Origin: Pseudacidovorax sp. NFM-22
Lineage (GTDB): Bacteria > Pseudomonadota > Gammaproteobacteria > Burkholderiales > Burkholderiaceae_C
Direction: 5' to 3'
Length of the DNA stretch: 64,000 bases
Assembly: GCF_021401245.1 (NCBI RefSeq)
Contig: NZ_JACBFY010000001.1
Coordinates: 1,054,001-1,118,000, forward strand
The notes below the pieces were generated by a model. The model saw only the letters and a list, made by a program, of their open reading frames with translations. It was not told the DNA's origin and did no database searches. Shown one piece after another: positions 40,451 to 49,190 of the stretch; the first letter of the stretch is position 1, and the number at the start of each line of letters is the position of its first letter. A program made the translations under genes and the position numbers.

Positions 40451-41764
40451 TTGAGCCGCATTCCCTCGCCGGGCGCACGCCGCGCCCTGACCTGCTTTTG
40501 TGCCGTCTCGCTCATGCTGTTGGTGGGCTGCCGCAACGGCGACGCCCAGAAGAAGGCCGCCGCGCCACCGCCGCCGCCCGAAGTGCTGGTGCAGGCCGTG
40601 CAGCCGACCACCGTGCCGCTGCGCACCGAGCTGCCCGGGCGCACGGCCGCCTCCATGGTGGCCGAGGTGCGGCCCCAGGTCGGCGGCATCATCCGCGCGC
40701 GACCCTTCGTCGAGGGCAGCACGGTCAAGGCGGGCCAGGTGCTCTACGAGATCGACGCCCGTCCCTTCGAGGCCGAGGTGCAGCGGGCCGAAGGCGCGCT
40801 GGCCAATGCGCAGGCCACCGTGGCCTCGACGCGGGCGCTGGCCGAGCGCTACCGCCAGCTGCTGCCGCAGAACGCCGTGAGCCGGCAGGAACACGACAAC
40901 GCCATCGCGGCGTACGAACAGGCGCAGGCGAACGTGAAGGTGCAGTCGGCCGCCCTCAACACGGCGCGCATCAACCTGCAGTTCACCCGGGTGACCGCGC
41001 CCATCGGCGGACGCACCAGCCGCAGCGCGGTCACGCCCGGCGCGCTGGTGTCGGCCGCGCAGGCCACGCCGCTGCTGACCATCTCGCAGCTCAACCCGAT
41101 CTATGTGGACATCGCGCAGTCCAGCGCCGAGATCCTGCGGCTGCGCCAGGCCCTGGCTGCCGGCCGCATCAGCCGCGAGGGCGACAGCCGCAAGGTGGCG
41201 CTGATGCTGGAGGACGGCAGCCGCTATGCCCAGGAAGGCCGCATCAAGCTGGCCGAGGTGACGGTGGACCCGAGCAGCGCCTCGGTGACGCTGCGGGCCG
41301 AGTTCCCCAATCCGGACGGCCTGCTGCTGCCCGGCATGTACGTGCGCGCGGTGGTCGATGAGGGCACCACGCCCCAGGGCATCGTAGTGCCGGCCTCGGC
41401 CATCCAGCGCGACCGGCGCGGCAACCCGACGGTGCGCGTGGTGGGAGACGGCGACAAGCTCGAAGTGCGTCCTGTCGTCACCAGCCGCGCCGTGGGCACC
41501 GGCTGGCTGGTGGCCGAGGGCCTGAAGGCCGGCGACCGGCTGGTGCTGGAGGGCGCGCAGAACGCGCAGGCCGGTGCGGCGGTGCGCGTCAAGATGGCGC
41601 CGGCCGGCGCTGCTGCATCGGCGGCCACGGGCGCCGCCCCCGCAGGTCAGGCTCCGGGCCGCGACGCTGCCGCCGCTGCAGGCGGCCGACCGGACGCGGC
41701 GAGTGCTGCCGCTGCCGCGAACACGGCGAATGCCGCCAACGCCGCACCGCGCAGCAACCCATGA
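40451..41764 (+). CDS. RND efflux periplasmic adaptor subunit (AcrA/MexA type)
   Basis: A 437-residue membrane-fusion lipoprotein. The N-terminus has a signal peptide with lipobox LLVGC (lipid-anchored Cys27). Lipoyl, alpha-hairpin and beta-barrel domains follow: VRPQVGGIIRARPFVEGSTVKAGQ, AEGALANAQATVASTRALAE and LLPGMYVRAVVDEG. The C-terminus is an Ala/Pro-rich tail. The only start that keeps the signal peptide is TTG at 40451, preceded by AGGAC. It links the inner-membrane pump to an outer-membrane channel. The next gene, the pump, overlaps by 4 nt. Confidence 0.93.
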   Translation: MSRIPSPGARRALTCFCAVSLMLLVGCRNGDAQKKAAAPPPPPEVLVQAVQPTTVPLRTELPGRTAASMVAEVRPQVGGIIRARPFVEGSTVKAGQVLYEIDARPFEAEVQRAEGALANAQATVASTRALAERYRQLLPQNAVSRQEHDNAIAAYEQAQANVKVQSAALNTARINLQFTRVTAPIGGRTSRSAVTPGALVSAAQATPLLTISQLNPIYVDIAQSSAEILRLRQALAAGRISREGDSRKVALMLEDGSRYAQEGRIKLAEVTVDPSSASVTLRAEFPNPDGLLLPGMYVRAVVDEGTTPQGIVVPASAIQRDRRGNPTVRVVGDGDKLEVRPVVTSRAVGTGWLVAEGLKAGDRLVLEGAQNAQAGAAVRVKMAPAGAAASAATGAAPAGQAPGRDAAAAAGGRPDAASAAAAANTANAANAAPRSNP

Positions 41765-44700
41765 TCTCGCGCTTCTTCATCGACCGGCCCATCTTCGCCT
41801 GGGTCATCGCCATCACGATCATGCTGGCGGGCGCGCTGGCCATCCACCTGCTGCCCGTCACCCGCTACCCGGTGGTGGCGCCGCCGGCCGTGAGCATCAA
41901 CGCCTTCTACCCCGGCGCCAGCGCGCAGACGGTGGAGAACAGCGTCACCCAGGTCATCGAGCAGCAGCTCACCGGCCTGGACGGCTACCTGTACATGTCG
42001 GCCCGCAGCGACTCGACGGGCCGCGTGTCGATCTTCGTGAGCTTCGAGCCCGGCACCAATCCCGACACCGCCCAGGTGCAGGTGCAGAACCGCGTGCAGC
42101 AGGCCCTGCCCCGACTGCCGCAGCAGGTGCAGGACCAGGGCGTGACGGTGCGCAAGGCGGGCGTGGCGCCCGACCTGATCGTCACCCTCTACGACAAGAC
42201 CGGCCAGCTCTCGCCCGGCGACATCGCCGACTTCCTGGTGAGCGACCTGCAGGACCCGATCAGCCGCATCGACGGCATCGGCGAGGTGTCGGTGATCGGC
42301 GGCCAGTACGCCATGCGCATCTGGCTCGACCCGCACAAGCTGCGCGGCTTCTCGATGACACCGGGCGACGTGCAGACGGCCATCACCCAGCAGAACGTGC
42401 AGCTGGCCGCCGGCTCGGTGGGCGCGGCACCCGCGGTGGAGGGCCAGAACTTCAGCGCCGTGCTCACGGCCCAGTCGCGCTTTCGCACGCCCGACGAGTT
42501 CCGCAACATCCTGCTGCGCACCAACCGCGACGGCTCACTGGTGCGCCTGTCGGACGTGGCGCGGGTGGAGATCGGCTCGGAGAACTACAACTTCACCGGC
42601 CGCTACAACGGCTACCCGGCCTCGGGCGTGGTGGTGCGGCTGGCGCCCACGGCCAACGCGCTGGAGGCCATCGCCGGCGTGAAGACCGCCGTCGACAAGA
42701 TGCGCGACCAGTTCCCGCCGGGCGTGGACGTGTCCTATCCGCTGGACACCACGCCCTTCGTCGAGCGCGCCATCAAGGACGTGGTCAAGACGCTGGTCGA
42801 GGGCATCGTGCTGGTGGTGCTGGTGATGTTCCTGTTCCTGCAGAACTGGCGCGCCACGCTGATCCCGGCCATTGCGGTGCCGGTGGTGCTGCTGGGCACC
42901 TTCGGCGTGCTGGCGGCGGCGGGCTTCACCATCAACATGCTCACCATGTTCGGCATGGTGCTGGCCATCGGCCTGCTGGTGGACGACGCCATCGTGGTGG
43001 TGGAGAACGTCGAGCGCATCATGGAAGAGGAGCACCTCTCGCCCAAGGAGGCCACGCGCAAGTCCATGGGCGAGATCACCGGCGCGCTGATCGGCATCGG
43101 CGTGGTGCTGTCGGCGGTGTTCCTGCCCATGGCCTTCTTCGGCGGGGCCACCGGCATCATCTACCGGCAGTTCTCGATCACCATCGTCTCGGCCATGGTG
43201 CTGTCGGTGCTGGTGGCGCTGGTGCTCACGCCGGCGCTGTGCGCCACGCTGCTCAAGCAGCATGCGGGCGACGCCCCCAAGCCCAAGCGCACCACGGGCT
43301 TCTTCGGCGCCTTCAACCGCTTCTTCGACCGCAGCATGGACACCTACGAAGGCAGCCTGCGCAAGCGGCTGCCGCGGCGCTGGCTGTTCATGGCGATCTA
43401 CGCGGTCATCTGCGCGGGCATGGCCGTGATGTTCATGCGCACGCCCACCGGCTTCCTGCCCGACGAGGACCAGGGCCGCCTGTTCGTGCAGTACAACCTG
43501 CCGGGCGGTGCCACGCTGGACCAGACGCGCGAGGTGGCCGAGCGCGTGAGCCGCTACTTCACCGAGAACGAGAAGGACACGGTCGACGGTGTGTTCGTGT
43601 CGCCCGGCTTCACCAGCGCCGGCGCCGGCCAGAACCAGGGCCAGGGCTTCATCGCGCTCAAGGACTGGGAGCAGCGCCCCGGCCGCGAGAACACCGCCTT
43701 CGCGGTCCTGGAGCGTGCCGGCAAGGCCTTCGCCGGTGACCGGCAGGCGCGCATCTTCATGAGCGCGCCGCCGGCCGTCTCGGGCCTGGGCAACTCGGCG
43801 GGCTTCGACCTGCAGCTGCAGAACACCAGCGCCATGGACTACGACCGCTTCCGCGGCATCCGCGACCAGCTGCTGGCCAAGGCCCGGCAGGACCCGCTGC
43901 TCACGCAGGTGCGCTTCCAGGGCCAGGAGGACCAGACCACGCTGCAGGTGGACATCGACCGCGCCAAGGCCGGCTCGCTGGGCATCACGCAGACCGACGT
44001 GAACTCGCTGCTGTCGATCACCTTCGGCGGCGCCTACGTCAACGACTTCATCGACCGCAACCGCGTCAAGCGCGTGTACCTACAGGCCGATGCGCCCTTC
44101 CGCATGACGCCCGAGGACATCGGCATCTGGAGCCTGCGCACCAGCACCGGCGCCATGGCGCCCTTCTCCAGCGTGGCCACGCCCCGCTGGAGCTACGGCC
44201 CGATGGCGCTCACGCGCTACAACGGCCTGCCCTCCTTCAACATCCAGGGCCAGGCGGTGCGGGGCGAAAGTTCGGGCGCGGCGCTCACGCGCATGGAGCA
44301 ACTGGTGGCCGAACTGCCGCAGGGTGTCAGCTATGCGTGGACGGGCCTGTCGTACCAGGAGAAGCTGGCCTCGGGCCAGGCGCTGTCGCTGTACCTGATC
44401 TCACTGCTGGTGGTGTTTCTGGCGCTGGCGGCGCTGTACGAGAGCTGGACCATTCCGGTGTCGGTGCTGCTGGTGGTGCCGCTGGGCATCGTGGGCGCGC
44501 TGGTGGCGGCCAACCTGCGTGGGATGGACAACGACATCTTCTTCCAGGTCGGCCTGCTCACCACCATGGGCCTGGCGGCCAAGAACGCGATCCTGATCGT
44601 GGAGTTCGCGGCCGAGGGCGAACGGCGCGGCCTGTCGACCTGGGACGCGGTGATCCAGGGCGCCAAGCTGCGGCTGCGGCCCATCCTGATGACCTCGCTG

Positions 44701-44904
44701 GCCTTCGTGGCCGGCGTGGTGCCCCTGGCCATCGCCACCGGTGCGGGCTCCGGCAGCCAGAACGCCATCGGCACCGGCGTGATCGGCGGCATGATCACCG
44801 GCACCGTGCTGGCGATCTTTTACGTGCCGCTGTTCTACCTGCTGGTGCGGTCCATCGGGCGCAAGCGGCGCGAGGCGCAGGCCGCGCAGCACGCGGTGGC
44901 CTGA
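41761..44904 (+). CDS. RND multidrug efflux pump (AcrB/HAE1 type)
   Basis: A 1047-residue inner-membrane proton antiporter, which exports drugs from the periplasm and membrane. The start MISRFFIDRPIFAWVIAI is typical of AcrB-type pumps. Paired aspartates in GLLVDDAIVVVENVER (helix 4) and the Lys-containing helix-10 region AAKNAILIVEFA are the proton relay. Large periplasmic loops are present in both halves. ATG 41761 overlaps the adaptor stop. No outer-membrane factor gene follows, so a TolC-like protein encoded elsewhere is needed. Next comes a convergent ATPase gene, 50 nt away. Confidence 0.97.
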   Translation: MISRFFIDRPIFAWVIAITIMLAGALAIHLLPVTRYPVVAPPAVSINAFYPGASAQTVENSVTQVIEQQLTGLDGYLYMSARSDSTGRVSIFVSFEPGTNPDTAQVQVQNRVQQALPRLPQQVQDQGVTVRKAGVAPDLIVTLYDKTGQLSPGDIADFLVSDLQDPISRIDGIGEVSVIGGQYAMRIWLDPHKLRGFSMTPGDVQTAITQQNVQLAAGSVGAAPAVEGQNFSAVLTAQSRFRTPDEFRNILLRTNRDGSLVRLSDVARVEIGSENYNFTGRYNGYPASGVVVRLAPTANALEAIAGVKTAVDKMRDQFPPGVDVSYPLDTTPFVERAIKDVVKTLVEGIVLVVLVMFLFLQNWRATLIPAIAVPVVLLGTFGVLAAAGFTINMLTMFGMVLAIGLLVDDAIVVVENVERIMEEEHLSPKEATRKSMGEITGALIGIGVVLSAVFLPMAFFGGATGIIYRQFSITIVSAMVLSVLVALVLTPALCATLLKQHAGDAPKPKRTTGFFGAFNRFFDRSMDTYEGSLRKRLPRRWLFMAIYAVICAGMAVMFMRTPTGFLPDEDQGRLFVQYNLPGGATLDQTREVAERVSRYFTENEKDTVDGVFVSPGFTSAGAGQNQGQGFIALKDWEQRPGRENTAFAVLERAGKAFAGDRQARIFMSAPPAVSGLGNSAGFDLQLQNTSAMDYDRFRGIRDQLLAKARQDPLLTQVRFQGQEDQTTLQVDIDRAKAGSLGITQTDVNSLLSITFGGAYVNDFIDRNRVKRVYLQADAPFRMTPEDIGIWSLRTSTGAMAPFSSVATPRWSYGPMALTRYNGLPSFNIQGQAVRGESSGAALTRMEQLVAELPQGVSYAWTGLSYQEKLASGQALSLYLISLLVVFLALAALYESWTIPVSVLLVVPLGIVGALVAANLRGMDNDIFFQVGLLTTMGLAAKNAILIVEFAAEGERRGLSTWDAVIQGAKLRLRPILMTSLAFVAGVVPLAIATGAGSGSQNAIGTGVIGGMITGTVLAIFYVPLFYLLVRSIGRKRREAQAAQHAVA

Positions 44905-44954
44905 GCCGCGCTCTGTGCGCCCCGGCCGCGCCTTGCCGCGTGCGCCAGGCCGCG

Positions 44955-45701
44955 TCAATCCAGCAATTGACGCAGGAAGCGATCCGGGTTGACCAGGAAA
45001 TCGCGTGTGAGCTGGAAATGCTCGGTGTCCTCGGCGCGCACGCGCTGCAGGCCGGCCGCACCGCACTGGTAGATCCACGCATCCGGATAGCTGATCAGCA
45101 GCGGCGAATGCGTGGCAATGACGAACTGCGCGCCGCCCTGCACCAGTTCGTGGATGCGGGCCAGCGCTGCCAGTTGGCGCTGCGGCGAGAGCGCCGCCTC
45201 TGGCTCATCGAGGATGTAGAGCCCATCGCCCCGGAAGCGCTCGGTCAGCAGTGCCATGAAGGATTCGCCGTGCGACTGCGCATGAAGCGAACGCCCCCCA
45301 TAGCTGTCGATGATCGGGGGACCGAATGCCGGCTCGGCATCCATGCGCTCGATCTCGGTCGCCACGTTGAAGAAGCTCTCCGCCCGCAGGAAGTAGCCGG
45401 TGCGCGGCCGGCGGAAGCCCTTGGCCACGCGCAGGAAGGCATGCAGTTCCGAATGCGAAGCACGGGTGCTGAAGGCGAAATTCCTGCTCCCGCCCTCGGC
45501 ATTGAAGCCCAGCGATACGGCCAGCGCCTCCAGCAGGGTCGACTTGCCCGAGCCGTTCTCGCCCACGAAGAAGGTGAGCCTCGGATGAAGATCCAGTTGC
45601 GCGAGGTGCCGCACGACCGGCAGGCAGAAGGGATAGGCGCCGAAGTCGGCGACCTTGTCGCGCTGCAGCGTGATGCGGCTGACGAACTGGCTGGGGATCA
45701 T
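44955..45701 (-). CDS. predicted AAA/ABC-type ATPase (COG3910-like)
   Basis: A 248-residue soluble ATPase of the SMC/RecF-like ABC class. Walker A is GENGSGKST, Walker B is GLYILDEPEAALSP and the switch histidine is in IATHSPLLISYPDA. There is no coiled coil or TOPRIM domain, so it is neither an SMC nor an OLD-type nuclease. Function is unknown in general for this family. ATG 45701 is chosen; an open frame extends upstream through the pentanucleotide repeats to 45863, so other starts could arise. The gene faces a lipoprotein gene across the repeat tract. Confidence 0.85.
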   Translation of the reverse strand: MIPSQFVSRITLQRDKVADFGAYPFCLPVVRHLAQLDLHPRLTFFVGENGSGKSTLLEALAVSLGFNAEGGSRNFAFSTRASHSELHAFLRVAKGFRRPRTGYFLRAESFFNVATEIERMDAEPAFGPPIIDSYGGRSLHAQSHGESFMALLTERFRGDGLYILDEPEAALSPQRQLAALARIHELVQGGAQFVIATHSPLLISYPDAWIYQCGAAGLQRVRAEDTEHFQLTRDFLVNPDRFLRQLLD

Positions 45702-45764
45702 GGCGGGAAGTATCCGTCTGCGCCCCTTGGCTGGCGCTGGTGCCGGCCATGCCGGCCCACCTCG

Positions 45765-45829
45765 CCCAGCCCAGCCCAGCCCAGCCCAGCCCAGCCCAGC
45801 CCAGCGCAGCGCAGCGCAGCGCAGCGCAG
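45765..45829. repeat. pentanucleotide tandem repeat: CCCAG x8 then CGCAG x5
   Basis: Eight perfect CCCAG units (45765-45804) are followed by five CGCAG units (45805-45829). The 65-nt tract is in the divergent interval between the ATPase gene (starting 64 nt away) and the lipoprotein gene. A unit of five bases is not a multiple of three, so slippage would shift any frame passing through and change promoter spacing. This is the classic layout of a phase-variable switch. Variation cannot be shown from one sequence. Confidence 0.9.
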
Positions 45830-45870
45830 CGCAAGATGAGCACAGCGGCTCTCCGGCCCGCAAGGCGCCG

Positions 45871-46413
45871 ATGTCCTACGCACGCCGGCCGTCGGCGGCG
45901 GCAGAACGCCATCTCATGTCGGCAGACCGTGTCGCCTCACCGCGCCGCTCTCACGGGCCCCAGACTGCAGCGGGCATTTTTCGGCACCTCGCCTGGGTGC
46001 TGTTGACGACCACAGCCTGGCTGACGGGCTGCCAGGGCACCGACGACCTGAGCCGCGCCGGCTGCCTGCCACTGCGCGTGCCGGCCACCGTGGTGCTGCA
46101 GCGGGAGACCGGCCTCTACCGCATCGGGGATGCCGAGGTGCCGGTGCTGACGGACCATCCGCGCGATACGCGCAACGACGCCTCCCAGCGCAGAAGCCTG
46201 CTGCGCACGGTGCCGCCGGGCACGCGCGTGACCATCGATCGCCTGACGCAGCGCTGGGGCTTCGACTCCGGCAAGGGCCGCATCAGCGCCTTCGGCACGC
46301 TGCCGAGCGGCGAGCGCTTCGAGTACGGCTGGGGCGCCGGCAGCGTCATCGGCCCGGCGCCCTGGGAAGGCCCGGGCCTGCCCAATCTGCGGACGGTCAA
46401 GTGCGACGCCTGA
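45871..46413 (+). CDS. putative lipoprotein of unknown function
   Basis: A 180-residue protein from ATG 45871, or 165 from ATG 45916; neither start has a strong ribosome site. A hydrophobic stretch ends in a lipobox (TTTAWLTGC), so the mature protein is probably lipid-anchored. The mature part (about 120 residues) is beta-rich with ETGLYRIGDAEVPVLTD and a Trp/Gly-rich region around RWGFDSGKGRISAFG. I recognise no family. It sits directly downstream of the pentanucleotide repeat tract and ahead of another small secreted protein, so the two may form one expression unit. Confidence 0.6.
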   Translation: MSYARRPSAAAERHLMSADRVASPRRSHGPQTAAGIFRHLAWVLLTTTAWLTGCQGTDDLSRAGCLPLRVPATVVLQRETGLYRIGDAEVPVLTDHPRDTRNDASQRRSLLRTVPPGTRVTIDRLTQRWGFDSGKGRISAFGTLPSGERFEYGWGAGSVIGPAPWEGPGLPNLRTVKCDA

Positions 46414-46444
46414 ATCCTCCGCATCCTTCGTCCAAGGAGCTCCC

Positions 46445-46816
46445 ATGCGCTTTCGCCGCACCGCCACCACCCTCGGCCTCGCCGTCGCCGCCTGCACCAG
46501 CGCCATGGCCCAGTCTGTCCTGTACGTCGCGCGCCCGGCCCTTGCGCTGAGCGTCAGCGACAGGACGGCCGGCCGCCAGCCTCCGGTCGCGTTCACGGTC
46601 ACCATGCCCAACGGCAAGACGACCACCGCCACGGCCACGCCCCAGATGGGCGGCGAGCGCGCCGGCACCGTGCACTACCCGAGCGACTTCGGCAACGCGG
46701 GCATGCATGTGGGCGAGTACACCTGGTCCGCCCGCATCGACGGCAAGGAGGTGATGCGCGGCAGGTTCAGCTACCGGCCGTCGAAGGACGGCCAGTTGCT
46801 GTTCGTGCCCGGCTGA
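46445..46816 (+). CDS. small secreted protein of unknown function
   Basis: A 123-residue exported protein. ATG 46445 is preceded by CAAGGAG. The first 22 residues form a signal peptide (LGLAVAACTSAMA). The mature part is beta-rich (VAFTVTMPNGKTTTATATPQ, GEYTWSARIDGKEVMRGRFSY), which suggests an immunoglobulin-like or beta-sandwich fold. I do not recognise the family. It is 31 nt behind the lipoprotein gene and 143 nt ahead of the serine hydrolase, all on the same strand. Confidence 0.7.
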   Translation: MRFRRTATTLGLAVAACTSAMAQSVLYVARPALALSVSDRTAGRQPPVAFTVTMPNGKTTTATATPQMGGERAGTVHYPSDFGNAGMHVGEYTWSARIDGKEVMRGRFSYRPSKDGQLLFVPG

Positions 46817-46959
46817 GCACGCGAGGCCGGTCGGGCGAGCACCGCCCACGGCGTTGCATGGCATGCCGCGCGTGTGCACGCAAGAGCGGCATCCGCAGCG
46901 TGACCCGGCGCGAACTCTGCTACGGTCCGACACGTGTTTTGACATTCGCGGGGAAAGCC

Positions 46960-48585
46960 ATGTGGAGTGAGCGACGAACCCAGCATTCGCCCAGGCGCGC
47001 ACGATGGCTCGGTGCCGGGGTGTTGGCCCTGTCGGCCTTGTTGGCCGGGTGCGGCGGCGGGGGCGGCGGCGGCGGAGGCGCTGTTCCCCTGGTTTTTGGA
47101 ACGACACCCGCCTCGGGCGGCGCGAGCCCGCCGGCACCGGCCTCCTGCGATGCCTTGCCGAGCAGTGCCCAGTTGCCGGCGGCCTCCGCCCTCAACGCCC
47201 GCGCCCGCTGCCTGGAACTGAACACACCCTATGTGCCGCCGCCCGGCGACGTGCTGGAGCACTACACCTCCGGCTATGCCAAGACGATGTGCTCGGCCAT
47301 CTTCATCACCGGACTCGATGCGGCGACGGCGCAGGAGAGCCTGGGCTACTTCGTCGCCCCGTACGACCAGCGGCGCCGGGTGAACACGCCGGTGGTCGAC
47401 CGCGACCGCAAGGAGGTTCGGATCAGCATCCCGGGCGGGCCCACGCTCACCGCGCGCTACTTCGGATCGCAGGGCTGCATCACGCTGCCGCCCGGCCGCG
47501 ACGATGTCCTCTTCAAGCCCGTGGCGGTCAGGAGCGCGCTGGGCGATGCGTCCACCACCGCCTGGCCCATGGGCGATGTGCTGCCGACCACGCCGCTGCC
47601 CGCCGACGTGGACGCACGCAAGATCGCCCAGGCCCTCGACGCCGCCTTCGGCAACACCGAGGCCTACACCTCCGCCTTCGTCGTCACGCACCGGGGCCGG
47701 CTCGTCGCGGAGCGCTACCAGCCCGGCGTGAACATCGGCACGCCGCTGGAGTCCTGGTCCATGGGCAAGAGCGTGACGGCCGCCCTGATGGGGGTGCTGA
47801 TCCAGCAGAAGGCCTACACGCTCGACCAGCCGGCCCCGATCCCGCAATGGCAGGCGGACGGCGACGGCCGCAACAAGATCCGCATCAGCGACCTGCTGCG
47901 CATGTCCAGCGGCCTGCGCATCAAGGCACCGGACGACCCGGACTTCGACCCCAATGGCACCTACCCGGACCATCTCTATTTCTACACGGGCCGCATCGAC
48001 GCCTTCAACTACGCCGCCACGCGGCCGCAGCAATGGCCGCCCAACACCGTGGGCCGCTACCGCAACACCGACCCGGTGCTGGTCAACTACCTGGTGCGAC
48101 TGGCGGTGGAAAAGCGCGGGGAGGACTACCTCTCCTTCCCCCAACGCGCCCTGTTCGACCGCATCGGCATCCGGTCGATGACGATCGAGACCGACCCCTA
48201 CGGGAACATGCTGACCCAGGGCTACGACTTCATGTCCGCCCGCGACTGGGCCCGCCTGGGCAACCTCTACCTGCAGGACGGCGTGTGGAATGGCGAGCGC
48301 ATCCTGCCCGAGGGCTTCGTGCCGTTCGTGCGGGGCGCGGCGCCTGCCTGGGCGGCCGACAAGCGGCCGATCTACGGGGGCTTCTTCTGGCTCAACAACA
48401 CCGCAACGCTGGCCGCGCCGACCTCGGCGTACTACATGCTGGGCGCTGCCGGACAGTTCGTGGTGATCGTGCCGTCGCACGATCTGGTGGTGGTGCGCAT
48501 CGGCTATTCGAAAGGCGAACGCTTTGCGGCTGCGACCCTGAATCAGGCGCTGGCGCTGCTGGTGAGCGCCGTGCCGGGCCACTGA
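46960..48585 (+). CDS. beta-lactamase-fold serine hydrolase lipoprotein
   Basis: A 541-residue protein. ATG 46960 starts a signal peptide with lipobox LLAGC followed by nine glycines, a flexible tether. The hydrolase part has the class C/D-penicillin-binding-like motif SMGK (Ser267 to Lys270) and a YRNTD segment that fits the Tyr-x-Asn motif. A Cys-containing N-terminal segment of about 150 residues precedes it. Such enzymes include esterases, D-amino-peptidases and 6-aminohexanoate-dimer-hydrolase relatives; true beta-lactamase activity is not implied. It is probably attached to the outer membrane facing the periplasm. Substrate unknown. Confidence 0.87.
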   Translation: MWSERRTQHSPRRARWLGAGVLALSALLAGCGGGGGGGGGAVPLVFGTTPASGGASPPAPASCDALPSSAQLPAASALNARARCLELNTPYVPPPGDVLEHYTSGYAKTMCSAIFITGLDAATAQESLGYFVAPYDQRRRVNTPVVDRDRKEVRISIPGGPTLTARYFGSQGCITLPPGRDDVLFKPVAVRSALGDASTTAWPMGDVLPTTPLPADVDARKIAQALDAAFGNTEAYTSAFVVTHRGRLVAERYQPGVNIGTPLESWSMGKSVTAALMGVLIQQKAYTLDQPAPIPQWQADGDGRNKIRISDLLRMSSGLRIKAPDDPDFDPNGTYPDHLYFYTGRIDAFNYAATRPQQWPPNTVGRYRNTDPVLVNYLVRLAVEKRGEDYLSFPQRALFDRIGIRSMTIETDPYGNMLTQGYDFMSARDWARLGNLYLQDGVWNGERILPEGFVPFVRGAAPAWAADKRPIYGGFFWLNNTATLAAPTSAYYMLGAAGQFVVIVPSHDLVVVRIGYSKGERFAAATLNQALALLVSAVPGH

Positions 48586-48640
48586 CCTGATGTCAGCGGC
48601 GACAGCACGCCGGTCGGTGGCGAGTGACGGGCCGGCGGCC

Positions 48641-49174
48641 TCAGACCTCGTTGGGGATCAGCGCATTCAGGTCGGTCACGCCCACATCCACCCCGGCCTG
48701 GAACAGCAGCGTGGTGGCCTGGCCGCGGTGATGCGTCTGGTGGTTGAAGAAGTGCTGCAGCAGCGGACCGAAGCGCTTGGCCTGGCTGGCTCCGGCGGTG
48801 TTGCCGTAGCGAAGCACCTGATCGAAATCGGCAGGCGCCAGCCGCCGGGCCATGTCGCAGATCAGGGCGTCGGTCTGCACCCGGCGCTCCCGCAGCATCG
48901 GCAGGCTGTCGGCCAGCCGGTCGCGCAGGCCCGTGGGTGCCGGCAGTTGCGAAAGCGGCGCGCCAAGTCCGGCCATCGCCGGCAGCTGCACGAAGCGGTT
49001 CAGCCAGATCAGGTCAGCCGCCACGATGTGGCCGAGCGTGGCGAACAGCGAGCCGAAGAAGGCCCCGCGGTCCTCGAACAGCGCCGCCTCCGGCAGCGTG
49101 GCGGCCGCGTCGTAGAGCCGTTCGTTCATCCAGCGGTTGTAGTCCGCCATCAGGGTGCAGAGCGCAGGGGTCAT
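48641..49174 (-). CDS. DinB-family protein
   Basis: A 177-residue four-helix protein of the DinB/YfiT-like superfamily. The metal-binding histidines are in LGHIVAADLIWLNRF and in HFFNHQTHHRGQ. The name comes from a Bacillus damage-inducible gene; most members are metal-dependent transferases that use bacillithiol, mycothiol or glutathione. The damage link is not shown here, since no LexA-type site is visible. ATG 49174 is only 16 nt from the divergent sirtuin start, so they share a very short promoter region. Confidence 0.9.
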   Translation of the reverse strand: MTPALCTLMADYNRWMNERLYDAAATLPEAALFEDRGAFFGSLFATLGHIVAADLIWLNRFVQLPAMAGLGAPLSQLPAPTGLRDRLADSLPMLRERRVQTDALICDMARRLAPADFDQVLRYGNTAGASQAKRFGPLLQHFFNHQTHHRGQATTLLFQAGVDVGVTDLNALIPNEV

Positions 49175-49190
49175 GGCGCAGACTGTAGCC

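Noticed and set aside
45740..45863. Gene products made from the pentanucleotide repeat (Ala/Pro/Gln-rich frames on the plus strand, Ala/Trp/Gly-rich on the minus strand).
   Set aside because: A stop-free 5-bp repeat keeps all frames open automatically, so the frames give no coding evidence.
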